Assembly (NCBI GenBank): GCA_033961575.1
Contig: CM066738.1
Coordinates: 65,323,478-65,387,477, forward strand
Direction of reading: 5' to 3'
Origin: Aselliscus stoliczkanus
Lineage: Eukaryota; Chordata; Mammalia; Chiroptera; Hipposideridae
Length of the DNA: 64,000 bases
Numbering within the stretch: position 1 is the stretch's first letter; each line of letters begins with the position of its first letter. The position numbers were made by a program, and so were the translations under genes. Below are positions 36,140-46,624 of the stretch, in pieces. Under the pieces are notes generated by a model. It made no database searches. It was given only the letters and a program-made list of their open reading frames with translations, and was not told the DNA's origin.

Positions 36140-36246
36140 GACAAAAATGACCTTCAAAGACCTCGGGATGGAAGACTTGGGCATTTACTCCTGCGATGTA
36201 ACAGACACTGTTGGAATAGCATCAAGCTACTTGATAGATGAGGAAG
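36140..36246 (+). CDS. MYOM1: MYOM1 exon: C-terminal part of Ig domain My9
   Basis: The exon is 107 bases, phase 2 to phase 1. It encodes TKMTFKDLGMEDLGIYSCDV, with the Ig hallmark Asp-Leu-Gly-x-Tyr-x-Cys, which pairs with the cysteine in the previous exon, and ends SYLIDE plus a split Glu. The acceptor is TCCTGAAG with an interrupted pyrimidine tract, and the donor is a perfect GTAAGT. Only 121 bases of intron separate it from the next exon. Confidence 0.95.
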
Positions 36247-36367
36247 GTAAGTTTGAAATCAATTAATCCACAAGTCTAATGCTGTTCTGATTTCTCAATG
36301 ATTCTCTAGGATCAAGTGACTTTCGTTTCAGTAATTTAAGGTTTAATTGTTCTCTTTTTCTCCCTAG

Positions 36368-36412
36368 AGTTGAAACATTTACTTGTTCTCAGCCAAGAAC
36401 ACAAGTTCCCAA
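36368..36412 (+). CDS. MYOM1: MYOM1 micro-exon: helical linker My9-My10
   Basis: This 45-base exon (phase 1 at both ends, 15 residues) encodes ELKHLLVLSQEHKFP. In crystal structures of the myomesin tail the Ig domains are joined by exposed alpha-helices that stretch under load. This exon corresponds to the first of them. Acceptor is TTTCTCCCTAG and donor is GTAAGT. It is too short to be found by simple open-frame searches and was placed by phase and homology. Confidence 0.92.
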
Positions 36413-37594
36413 GTAAGTGTTCACAATACTTTCACAGAGTTTTCTTACTAGTTGGAGACTTCTGGAATAGGGCAGATGACAACTCTGACAGGATTAAGAA
36501 AAGAGGCGCTTGAGAATATATAATGGAACATACATTGGGAGCAACAGACACACTTTCCAGAAGGGCTGCTTTTCTCTTTGCCATTGTTCTCAAGAGATAC
36601 AAAGAATACTAACATAGAAACTATATTTCATGCTGTCTTGCATAGAGAAGTGGCAGGTTACATAGCTGAAGTAGCTGAGTAATTAAGTTCTTCACTTTTT
36701 GCCTACATATTTTGGAATCACATATACATATACATATATATCTTTTGGATACATCAATTCCTATGTCTTTTAGGCAAACTAATCACTTCCTAAGCAATTT
36801 AATGTTAGCAATTAATAAAAGTATCATCTCTCTAAATAAAGACATTAACTATCATTTTAAACTCCTGGAAAATAAGGTAAAGATGCCGTGGTAGAAAAAG
36901 AATTTCTCTGAACTATCTACAAACCCTTCAATAAAGCACTTTCCACATAAATAATTCAATTTCACAGTTGACACCTAAAAGAAGAGAAAGAAGTCTGAAA
37001 TGACACTCGGAAAGTTCCACTGGTCTGATAAGACCTCTTACCATCAGCACCTATTGGCCAAAGTAGTGGATTATCCAGAAAGTTATACCCTAGAATTTGA
37101 GAAAACAAATAGAAAATGATAGCAATCATTCTTTTAAATTAGGAGCGTTTTTTCACTCACTAATCCCTAAGATATAATTCCTTCACTAATACAGAAGTTT
37201 CAGGAATCCAGGAAACTGTACCTGGACACCACATTATAGGCAAAACTTTGTATGTTTGTAGATGTGCATTTTTTTCTAGGGAGAGGGTCTATAGCTTTCC
37301 CGAAATTCTTTTCTCACTATAGGCTGTGATTTAAAAACAAACACTGCTCTAGAACCAATTGACCTCTCTTCCATTCCAAAGGAATACTTGTTTGGTCGTG
37401 AGACAGCTGATGACTATTGCCCTCGAATGTAATGTTCTCAAAACCAACTTTGTTCAGCAAAGCAGAAAAGGGGATTCCTATGGGTACGCATGTAGGATGC
37501 AGAATTTCTGAATTCTAGGGGACAAATATTTCTCATTTCTATGCTTACTCACCATAAAACTGGAAAAGTAATACCACAAATGGTGTCTTAACAG

Positions 37595-37600
<6 letters not shown>

Positions 37601-37651
<51 letters not shown>

Positions 37652-37667
37652 CACACACATATATATA
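37601..37667 (+). repeat. (GT)n(AT)n(AC)n microsatellite
   Basis: About 22 GT units pass into TATATATACACACACATA. The GT and AC arms are complementary, so the tract could fold back on itself. Confidence 0.92.
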
Positions 37668-38923
37668 GAAGGTAGGGGTTTGGCCTGGACTCTGTTTGTT
37701 CTGTACTTTGGAACCACTCTGTGAACCTGGGCAGATAATTTCAATTTCCCTGTGCCTTGGTTTTTTTCCCTAGAAATGGCTGTTGCAATAGTTTATAGCA
37801 CTTACCATATAGAGATGCTATGAGAGATAATCAATATGATGTAGGTTGATCCTTGAACTCTTCGGAAAAAAATATAAATATTAATTGAAACAGAGCAGTG
37901 ATCATAGAGGAACTTGCAGAAGAACTGTCTCGAAACTGCCTGGGATGTTCTCCCTTCACATTTCTAGGGCTGCAAAGTAGGGCATAGAAGAGAGGGTCAC
38001 CATGTTGAACACAGCCAGAGCCCCAATAGACAGACAGCCCCATTAATATTTCCACTGTCTCTCACATACATTGGTCACATACATTGCTAGAAATGGAGAC
38101 AAACAGCATCCACCAAACTAGTTAGTCAGAAAATAAACATTGACAAGGTGTCTAGGCAATAGCTAGTTCAAATCACATTTACATTTAGCTTAAAGAATGG
38201 AGGTGAGAGAAAATGGGGTGTTACTGTTAAACTGGAGCCTCTCTGAAGTTCAGCAATCATATGGACTCAGAGATAGTGATTGCCTGATGTCACTGTTATT
38301 TACTCTGAGATATTTTATTTTGAAGAAACATAAGCACTCTAATTATTGATTCTGGGAGAGATGGTAGCAGCAAACTCAGGCACAACCTGGTGTGGCATTT
38401 GGGTAGGTACAAAGTATTATGCCCAATTTCTCAATTCGTGCTTACTTCCTCTTAATAAATATTGACACATGAGTAATTTTCTTGAGATTTTGTAAGGTTT
38501 TAAACGGTCTCATTTTTACAGAATGTAATACGGAATATGCTGTTCCTTTATCCCTTGGCACAGTACATTCTCCTGTTTTAAGCTGTTTCCAAAAATGTTT
38601 TGAAAACCACTAAACATATGCCTTAAAACTACAAATAACAGATATTTTACTAGAGCAAATGAACTGCCAACAAAAAGAGCCTAAGGAAATTTAGGGCTGA
38701 GAAGAAGAAAACAATTAAATATATTTATAAAGCTAAAAATAGAAACCTAATCTGTCTTGCCAGTATTAATAGTAAATTGCACTGTAGAGAAGTAGCTTAT
38801 TTGAATATATTTATATTCTCTCAAGATCAAGGTCTTTTGGGGGAGATGGTGTGAGGTATAGTTTAGTATTGTCAACATCCTGTATAATATTTCTTCATTA
38901 TTAGACATTGGTTATTATCCCAC

Positions 38924-38924
<1 letters not shown>

Positions 38925-38989
<65 letters not shown>

Positions 38990-38990
38990 G
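38925..38990 (+). repeat. (TG)n(TA)n microsatellite
   Basis: About 20 TG units are followed directly by about 12 TA units. Confidence 0.93.
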
Positions 38991-39139
38991 CTTTCTGTGT
39001 GCAGATACACACAAGTACACATTCATAAATTTATATCTATTTGGTATGTCCTCTTAGGTGTCAATATATTATATTTTACAATTGGTAGTTATAGGGTGTT
39101 GTTGAAGTGAATGAAGGAGGAAAGAGGTACCAAAATATT

Positions 39140-39345
39140 AATGGCCAAATTTATAGAGTACTTACCACATGCCAAGGTATTTATAAGGTATTTAAATGGG
39201 ATGTATCATTTAAACTCCACAATGACCTTAAAAAGGTTGGTATTATGGTAATTTAGTTGTAGAGATGAAGAACATGAGGCTTAGAGAGGTTAAGTAACTA
39301 GATTAGGTGTACACAGCTGGTACCTGGGGTTAAGTCCAGGTGGGC
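39140..39345 (+). mobile_element. MIR remnant
   Basis: AGAGTACTTACCACATGCCA, then GATGAAGAACATGAGGCTTA, GAGAGGTTAAGTAACTAG and ACACAGCTGGTACC are diagnostic of MIR in sense orientation. Confidence 0.8.
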
Positions 39346-40766
39346 TGAAATTAACTGGGACATGGGCTGTTTCTGTGTGTGCACCTGATGTTTGCCACCA
39401 TGTCCTCTGTGGTGGTTCCTGGTGGCCAGTGTTCTCCAGATGATGTTCCTATTCCTCAGGGAGGACAGTGAACATTAAGGGAGCTGGAAGCTTCTGGGAA
39501 GATGTGCCCCTCCCCCTCCAGCACCATTCTGGGCCTATTAGGTAATTGCATCTCTCAGATATCAGATTCCCCAGAATGAGGTCTCCAGACCTTTCTAGGA
39601 GAGACTCTACTTTCCACTCCCCTCAAGCCTTACTTGTAGCAAGCAGGAGCATCCTGTGGAGAAAAAGCTTAGGCTCTGCCCTCACCACCCTGGTTTCTGT
39701 CCATGAGCCATTTTACTTAGACATGCTCACACTGGAAAACCACTGCTGTCCTTCGGAGTGGACAACCATAATTAGGAGGAACACAGAATAGTGGGGATAA
39801 CCCTGGTCTCAGCTCTGCCACCGACATATGTTACTAACCTTTCTTGGAGCTCAGTTTTGTCATCTGTAAAATTAGGAGAGGAAGAGAAATAACCCTTCTT
39901 GAGCACTGGTCATTATTTAGTGTCTTAGTGTATTCTGGTACAACATTCACTCTTGCTGGTGGCTTTGTGGGCAGATCATATCCATGTTAGCAGATGAGGA
40001 GCATGTTTCAGGAGGAGATTACTGTCCAAGAGCATGGTGTGACATTAGAGCCCATCTTCTGTCCACCATGTGACACTGCTCCTGCTCAATAGCTCTGCAT
40101 CGGAATGATTCTATAAGTGAAATTTTGCAGTGAATGTGGAATGGTGCAAATGAATAGCATCCCTTAAAACTTGAAAAGAGTAGTTTTAGGATAAATACAA
40201 AGGACAATTAGTGTACATTTGGTACAAGTTTGGGAAGCTTATAATTTAAAATATAGCATATGCTAAAATTTTGAAATAGTTTTGAGAACCATTTAGAGAA
40301 AGCAAAGAGTGATGATTTCCCTGAAAGGAAATGAAGGACTACTAAACTTTGAGAGACAATCATGTTTTTCCACAGTATACTCCAGAGCTGCCTTTGATAC
40401 AGGACCATTGTTGGAGGAGCTTTTGTGGACAACATTTACCAGCTACAAGAAATTTAGGGGTGGGGGTGGGGAGAAGAAGTTTAGAAAATGGTTTTGAGAG
40501 ATGTCAAATTTCAACTTAAATGCCTTAAGCAATACAGGTGTAAATCAGAGATATCATATAGTTCCTTCACTTTCTTTGAGAGGAAAGCTATGCTATATTT
40601 TAATATAGCTTCTTGATAGTGGCTCACTTATTTGCCTCTGAAAAATTTTGCTTGGTCTAAGAACTTAAATGAACTGGCATACCATTGGGATGGATAGGGT
40701 TTAAATGACAAGCTAGTTCATCTTGTATACACAGTCAAAAATAATTATTTTTCAAAATTAATTTTT

Positions 40767-41262
40767 GTTTTAAGATTTTTTCTTATTGGGGAATTGGGTG
40801 AGGGGAACAGTGTTAGGGAATTGGGGAAGGGGACCAGCCAAGTTGTTGTTCTTCAATCTTCGCTGTGGAGAGCGCCAGTTGCCATCTGGCTTTCCATCGG
40901 CAGCTCATGGCCTCTAAGCTCAAGGTGCTGTGTTCAGTTGTGTTCATAGCCACCATCCCATGTGGGAGTCAAACCAGCAGCCTTGTTATTAATAGCACAT
41001 GCCCTATCCACTGAGCCATTGGGCGGCAGCTCAGCTCAAGGTGCCAAGTTCAGTTTTAGTTGCGGGTAGGCGTAGACCACCATCAAACAGGCAATCTTGT
41101 TGTTACACCAGCTGAGCCATCCTGCCACCTGTTGGCAGCTTAGCGACAGCTCAGCTAGGGCACAGCGTTCACTGGCCCATGTGGGAATTGAACCGGCAGC
41201 CCTGTTGCTCAGAGCTCGTGCTCTAAGCCAACTTTTAACCAACTGAACCACTTGGCCGGCCC
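40767..41262 (-). mobile_element. Composite SINE with three tRNA-like units, antisense
   Basis: Read on the minus strand it starts GGCCGGCCAAGTGGTTCAGT and has three tRNA-like modules with B-box-like motifs (CCGGTTCAATTCCC; GCCTGTTTGATGG; CTGGTTTGACTCCC). It ends with the common CCCAATTCCCCAATAAGAAA tail. The direct repeat TCAAAATTAATTTT (40752-40765) recurs as TCAAAATTCATTTT (41263-41276). Confidence 0.88.
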
Positions 41263-41855
41263 TCAAAATTCATTTTAAAAACCTCTAAAGTGGTTCAGTA
41301 GTTGAAAAAAATAAAATATAACTTCTTTCCAAATGTTTTGAAGTAATTAAGATCATAAAATATTGGAGCTGGAAAATATTTTGTCCAATTAGGACATTCA
41401 ATTAAATTCAGTTCATTTATAAATTAGTTAAATGAGGCCCAGATATGTGATCTGCCTAATATTACATAGTTTGCTAGTAGCCAATGTTGGACTAGGTTGC
41501 ATCTCTCCTGGGTCTAGTTAGTCCAAGACTCTTTTCATCATCCTTTGCTATTGTCCCTAAGTAAACGTAACCAAAGCCACAGTAGAGAGTCACAGAGGTT
41601 AGCTGAAGGACCCTGGGTGGTAAGTTCATCTTCCTCATTTTTACAGTTGAGAGACATCTATGACTTTGAGAAGGTGAATGATTTGCCAAAAGTGACAGTC
41701 AGAATTAGGACCCAGGTCTTTATTCCCTCAATATCATGCTTTCCCTACAACACTCTCACTGCTTCCAGGCTTTGCAAGAAGCAAAGTGCTACATCATTGA
41801 GTGTTTTTTCACTTTTCAGAAAAGTCTGAATCAAGACAGTTGGTTACTATTATAC

Positions 41856-41942
41856 AGTTGGCCCTCAAACAATGGGTTAAGTGTGCTGATGCCCATGCAA
41901 TCAAAAATCCATGTATAACTTTTGACTTCCCAAACACTTAAC
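41856..41942. mobile_element. Truncated Tigger-like remnant
   Basis: It starts TA/CAGTTGGCCCTCAAACAA and then matches the left end of the element at 23654 (AAAAATCCATGTATAACTTT against AAAAATCCTTGTATAACTTT). No right end is present. It ends about 33 bases before the next exon. Confidence 0.7.
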
Positions 41943-41975
41943 TTCCAATTACTATTTTATTTTTATTTTTCATAG

Positions 41976-42112
41976 CGGTCCCAGTTAAGTCAGAGTTGGC
42001 AGTTGAAATTTTGGAGAAAGGCCAAGTACGGTTTTGGATGCAGGCTGAGAAGCTGTCTGGCAACTCTAAAGTCAACTACATATTTAACGACAAGGAAGTT
42101 TTTGAAGGGCCG
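41976..42112 (+). CDS. MYOM1: MYOM1 exon: N-terminal part of Ig domain My10
   Basis: The exon is 137 bases, phase 1 to phase 0. It encodes TVPVKSELAVEILEKG followed by QVRFWMQAEKLSGNSKVNY and IFNDKEVFEGP. The B-strand position that usually holds cysteine carries alanine (WMQAEKL), so this domain lacks the standard Ig disulphide, as is normal in myomesin. Acceptor is TTTTATTTTTCATAG and donor is GTAGGT. A short Tigger-like remnant ends just upstream in the intron. Confidence 0.95.
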
Positions 42113-44190
42113 GTAGGTTTTATACTTTTTAGATTTCTAACACATCATTATAGAACATGCTGGGGAAGCCTATTAGAATGCAGGTAAGTTGTTATGAAAA
42201 CCACTGGGTGTGGGGTGAGGGAGTTCAAATTTCACATGTAAAAAACATAGAGGGAAACACAGATTGATTGTATTATGCTATCCAAACTGGGACTTTTTTT
42301 TTTTTAAGATTTTATTGGGTAATTGGTGGAGGGGGACAGCAGTGGGGAACTGGGGAAGGGGAACAGACAAGTTGCTGTCCTTTGTTCTTCAGTCTAGTTG
42401 TGGAGGACATTGCTTCACTGGCCCATGTTGGTATTATCATTGCGCTCTTCTCGGGTGAGGGAGATCAGTCGCTGGCCTCTGGACGACCGCTCACAGCGGC
42501 TCTTGGCAGCTCACCACTCACTGTAACTTATGGCAGCCCACTGCAGCAGGGGTTGCAGCCTACACCATCGCCAGCAACTCATGGTAGCCCAGCTCCAGGT
42601 AGAGATGTTGTTCACCATCTTAGCTGTAAAGCGCAGTGTCACTGGCCCTCATATGTGGGATCCGAACCAGGGCCACTGGCATCCCAAGCCAGCCTTTAAC
42701 CAACGCGCCACTTGGCCTGCCCCAAACTAGGACATTTTTGAGAATGAAAGAGGGTACTATAATAATTTTTTCAGGACAACAGTCATAATCCAAGACCATC
42801 CCAGGCAAATTAGAAAGTATGGTCACCTATGAAAATACAGTTGCTCTCTTGAGAAGGCAGAGGAGCCAACACAGTGACCTGAACTCACATACTCACATTG
42901 GAAACCCCAGCAGGGATTTATGAGTTCTTCATGTGGAGAAAGTAGCCTCTATTATTCCAAAGGCTCAGAAAAAACTGCACTAAAAATATCTTTATTGCTT
43001 TTCTAGTTAAAAATGCAATACATCCTATTGTTAAAAAAATCTTTAAAGACTCCAAAGGTATACAAATCACAAATTCTTACAACTTTCTGATGAACGTATT
43101 GGTATATACTTTTTGGCCTTTTTCTATACTTCTGTGTATGTCTGTTCATGTCTTATTTACATAGGTGATTGTGTATATATCGACTTTTTTGCTTTTAATG
43201 TAAACATAGTTTCAATAGATAGAACTACAACATCTGCACTTTATTTGTCTTCCCCAGACAGATATCACTAGAGCCAGGATCAGGCCGGTCCCTGGTCGGA
43301 CTGAATAACGTGGGTTTAAGGGCCCTGGCTCACACCTGTACTATCACAGGTATAAATGGGAGATTAAAAAGATGGAGAAAAGTTGTGGTTTGTGGCCACT
43401 ATTAACAACCAAACTCCTTTCATCGAGATATGTTTCTAAAACATTTGAGTATTCATTAGTGAGGGAGAGAGTGGGTAACCAGTATGCAGTGTATTTTTTT
43501 TTCAACTCATATAGTAACTTTGTATAGATTAGAACAAGTTACACTTCAGTCCACTGTGGCCAATCTCCTCTCTATTTGCAAAACGTTTTCATCAGCTTTA
43601 ATCATCACCGGGCCAGCAGAAAGGAAGGAAAAACATTGTTGGCATCACTCTCTGCTGCCATAGCCATTGAGGGGACACTCATGCACACGTGTGCATTGAC
43701 CCTGTCCCTTCATGTGTTATCACATGCTTGCATTTTGCTGTGTGCATGCGCACACACATGCACACACACACATACGCTGAACTTGAAGAACTGTTCGTTT
43801 TCATTGCAATTGGTTCAAATCATACTAATTCATTGGGTGCAAATTACTGTCTTAGGTCAGGTTTTCTAGGAGAGTCTGAAATAGAATTTCTCTTTCCAGT
43901 GATTTATGAGGGAGTACTCTCAGGAGTAAGGGAAACAAGGTAGGGTACGGGAAAGCTAAGCAAAAATTTGCTATCAGTTGGAAACTGGCTTTTTTCAGGG
44001 AAAGTTCTGGGACCTGAATTGCACCATAGAATTGATCCTAGACCTGAGCCTTCATTCTGTGACATCTTATAGGAAAACTTGTTAACAAGGAATTTAATTA
44101 AAATTATGACTATTTGGAGTTTGTGTTCATTTTATTAGGCTTATTGTTATCTACCTCACTGATTTCTCTGTTTGCCTTTTCACAATGAAG
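42113..44190 (+). other. MYOM1: Intron inside Ig domain My10
   Basis: This 2.1 kb intron holds a full-length antisense SINE (42294-42721) and a short CA-rich tract (about 43730-43772). Old repeat-like AT-rich sequence lies around 42970-43220. The rest is unremarkable. Confidence 0.55.
42294..42721 (-). mobile_element. Long-form SINE, antisense
   Basis: Full length, with GATTTTATTGGGTAATTGG at the tail side and CGCCACTTGGCCTGCC at the head side. The direct repeat CCAAACTGGGAC (42282-42293) recurs as CCAAACTAGGAC (42722-42733). Confidence 0.92.
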
Positions 44191-44335
44191 AAATATAAGA
44201 TGCATATTGACCGAAACACTGGTATAATTGAAATGTTCATGGAAAAACTACAAGACGAGGATGAAGGAACATACACTTTCCAGCTTCAAGATGGAAGAGC
44301 AACTGGCCATTCTACTCTTGTTCTCATTGGAGATG
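44191..44335 (+). CDS. MYOM1: MYOM1 exon: C-terminal part of Ig domain My10
   Basis: The exon is 145 bases, phase 0 to phase 1. It encodes KYKMHIDRNTGIIEMFMEKL and then DEDEGTYTFQLQDG, the Ig motif Asp-Glu-Gly-x-Tyr with Phe in place of the F-strand cysteine, ending STLVLIGD. The acceptor is TTTTCACAATGAAG, with a purine-rich last few bases, and the donor is GTAAGA. The acceptor was set by in-frame joining to FEGP and by the known start KYKMH. Confidence 0.95.
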
Positions 44336-44519
44336 GTAAGACTTTTGTGGAACATGAACTGGAAGACTTTGCTGCACCCTTCAATGCAAATACCCCACGG
44401 CACAAAAATGGTCATGTGGAAGGCAGTACAAATTGTTTCTTAATTGGATTTCCATGTTTGAAATACAATTTTCAGCTAATACTTTCCATAGTATTTCATT
44501 TCATAAAAATGGAAGGTAA

Positions 44520-44622
44520 GGGCCGGCCGAGTAGCGCGGTGGTTAAGAGCTGGTTTAGGAGGCCAGCGGCCCCGGTTTGCATCCCACATATGAGGGCCAA
44601 TGACACTGCCCTCAAAAAAAAA
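44520..44622 (+). mobile_element. Short-form SINE, sense
   Basis: Head GGGCCGGCCGAGTAGCGCGG, end TGACACTGCCCTC plus poly(A). The repeat AAAAATGGAAGGTAA (44505-44519) recurs as AAAAATGGAAGTTAA (44623-44637). It lies 184 bases downstream of a MYOM1 donor site. Confidence 0.93.
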
Positions 44623-44930
44623 AAAAATGGAAGTTAATTTAAAAGGACACCAAAGTTATCCCTGGCCTTCACACAAGACTGTACATAAGTTATCTCATAT
44701 ATAAAGAAATATTTACTACTGAAATTCTCCAGTGAAAGAGACTGCAATACAACCAAGACTGCATCTGTGTCTCAGAAACAAACTGTGATACTATCTTCTG
44801 ATGTGTACTTACTTTAAATTACTTAAATTAGAAGAAAAATATGCAAAAGTAGTGTATGCCAAATCAATCATACATCATAACTACACTGTATGTCAGCTGC
44901 CAGAAGCCATTGTGGGAACCACCAAGATTT

Positions 44931-45929
44931 TTATTTTTAAATTTTATTTATATATATTTTTAATTAGCTTCAGGTGTACAACAAAGTACAATAGTTACAC
45001 TTTTTACCCCTCAAAGTGACAACTCCCCCTCCCCCAATTCTGCCCTCCCACTCCAACCCCCCATATTATACTATCTATTACAATTCCTTTGACTCCCTTC
45101 CACCATATAATCCACATCCCGTGACTGTCTATATATTCAATAACAGTTGACATACAATATTATACAACATCAGTTTCAGGTATACAGTGCAGTGATCAAG
45201 CCTCTACTCCATCCATGAAGTGGTCTCCCTAACAAAACATGTGACCATCTGACACCCCACAAAATTTTAACATTATATTCCCCGAACTATCTTTCATATC
45301 CCTGTGACAGTACTGTAGTTACCTATTTATGCTGTCTAATCCTTTCCCCTTCTCCCTCATCCCCACCCCGCTTCCAACTAGCAACCCTGTTTTTCCTCTA
45401 TATCTATGAGACTGTTTCTGTTTCTTATGCTCATTCAGTTTTTCAAATTCCACATATAAGTGAGATCATGTGGTATTTGTCTTTCTCCGACTGACTTATT
45501 TCACTCAACATAATAGTCTCTAGGTCCATCCATATCATTGCAAATGGTACAATTTCATTCTTCTTTATAGCGGAGTAATACTCCATTGTATTAATGTACC
45601 ACAGTTTCTTAATCCAGTCATCTACTCATGGGCATTTCGGTTGTTTCCAAGTCTTGGCTATTGTAAATAGAGCTGCAATAAACATAGGGGTGCATATATT
45701 TTTTCAAATTAGCATTTGGATTCCTCTGGGTAGATTCCTAAGAGTGGAATTGCTGGGTCATACAGCAGTTCCATTTCCAGTGTTTTGAGATACCTCCATA
45801 CTGATTTCCATAATGGCTGCACCAATTTGCAATCCCACCAACAGTGCACCAGGGTTCCCTTTTCTCCACTCCCTCGCCAACACTTGTTGTTTGCTGATTT
45901 GTTGATGATAGACATTCTGACTGGAGTGA
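44931..45929 (-). mobile_element. 5'-truncated L1, antisense
   Basis: About 1 kb of L1 3' end on the minus strand: the end of ORF2 ([20 protein letters not shown] on the reverse strand near 45850) and the full 3' UTR. The perfect 17-base repeat GGGAACCACCAAGATTT lies at 44914-44930 and 45930-45946. It closely matches the 3' end of the larger L1 beginning at about 46870. Confidence 0.94.
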
Positions 45930-46215
45930 GGGAACCACCAAGATTTAAAATGTGGCATTTAACAAAGCAATGGAAAGGCTGTCCAGATCTCTACATTTAG
46001 TTTCCAATACTATTTCACTTTTGCCTAGCTTCATGACCTTGAATAAATTACTTAACCTTTCTACGCTGATTTCTTTGTCTATGAAGACTAAAAATTAATA
46101 TAGTGGTTATGATGTATGAGTGTTATAATGAATATAAATCAATTAGCACAGTTACTGGTATGTACATTTATATAACTCCACTCAATTTCATACCTTCTTG
46201 TTTTTCAATTTTTAG

Positions 46216-46275
46216 TTTATAAAAAGCTCCAGAAAGAAGCTGAATTCCAGCGGCAAGAATGGATCAGGAAACAAG
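46216..46275 (+). CDS. MYOM1: MYOM1 micro-exon: helical linker My10-My11
   Basis: This 60-base exon (phase 1 at both ends, 20 residues) encodes VYKKLQKEAEFQRQEWIRKQ, a charged amphipathic helix linking two Ig domains. Acceptor is TTCAATTTTTAG and donor is GTAAAA. It sits between two antisense L1 copies of the same kind (44931-45929 and about 46870-52495), only 286 bases from the nearer one. Confidence 0.94.
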
Positions 46276-46556
46276 GTAAAAATCATCATTGAGTAAAGAG
46301 AAAAGCTTCAGTTTCTTGAAATAAATATTTACATGACAAATTAAAATAAACATTATTGCTATGTTAATGACCCTACAAATAAAAAGTAATTGAAAATATT
46401 TATTATTAAATATGTATGCATTTAAAATTTTTAAAACTCAATCTTGAATTTTAAAAATTTCACTTCAAATATAAATCACATTAGAATTTAAGAATGAGCT
46501 TTCATTTTGTATTCATGACTAAGAGAGTGATTGCTGATCTCATTAATATTTTTTAG

Positions 46557-46624
46557 GTCCACATTTTGCTGAGTATTTGAGCTGGGAAGTGACTGGTGAA
46601 TGTAATGTACTATTAAAATGCAAG
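46557..46624 (+). CDS. MYOM1: MYOM1 exon: start of Ig domain My11
   Basis: The exon is 68 bases, phase 1 to phase 0. It encodes GPHFAEYLSWEVTGECNVLL and KCK, where the cysteine in LLKCK is the B-strand Ig cysteine. Acceptor is ATATTTTTTAG and donor is GTAAGA. My11 is split over three exons here (46557, 56280 and 57063). The first intron inside the domain has been enlarged to 9.7 kb, largely by an L1. Confidence 0.93.

Larger units (their letters stand above)
36413..41975 (+). other. MYOM1: Intron between linker 1 and My10
   Basis: This 5.6 kb intron contains two TG/TA microsatellites (37601-37667 and 38925-38990), MIR remnants (about 37700-37840, 39140-39345, 39795-39900, 41350-41540 and 41570-41770), a multi-tRNA SINE (40767-41262) and a short Tigger-like remnant (41856-41942). 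The stretch 36420-37590 has no recognised element. Confidence 0.55.
44336..46215 (+). other. MYOM1: Intron between My10 and linker 2
   Basis: This 1.9 kb intron contains a short SINE (44520-44622), a 5'-truncated antisense L1 (44931-45929) and an antisense MIR-like remnant (about 46000-46160). About half of the intron is recent transposon sequence. Confidence 0.65.
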
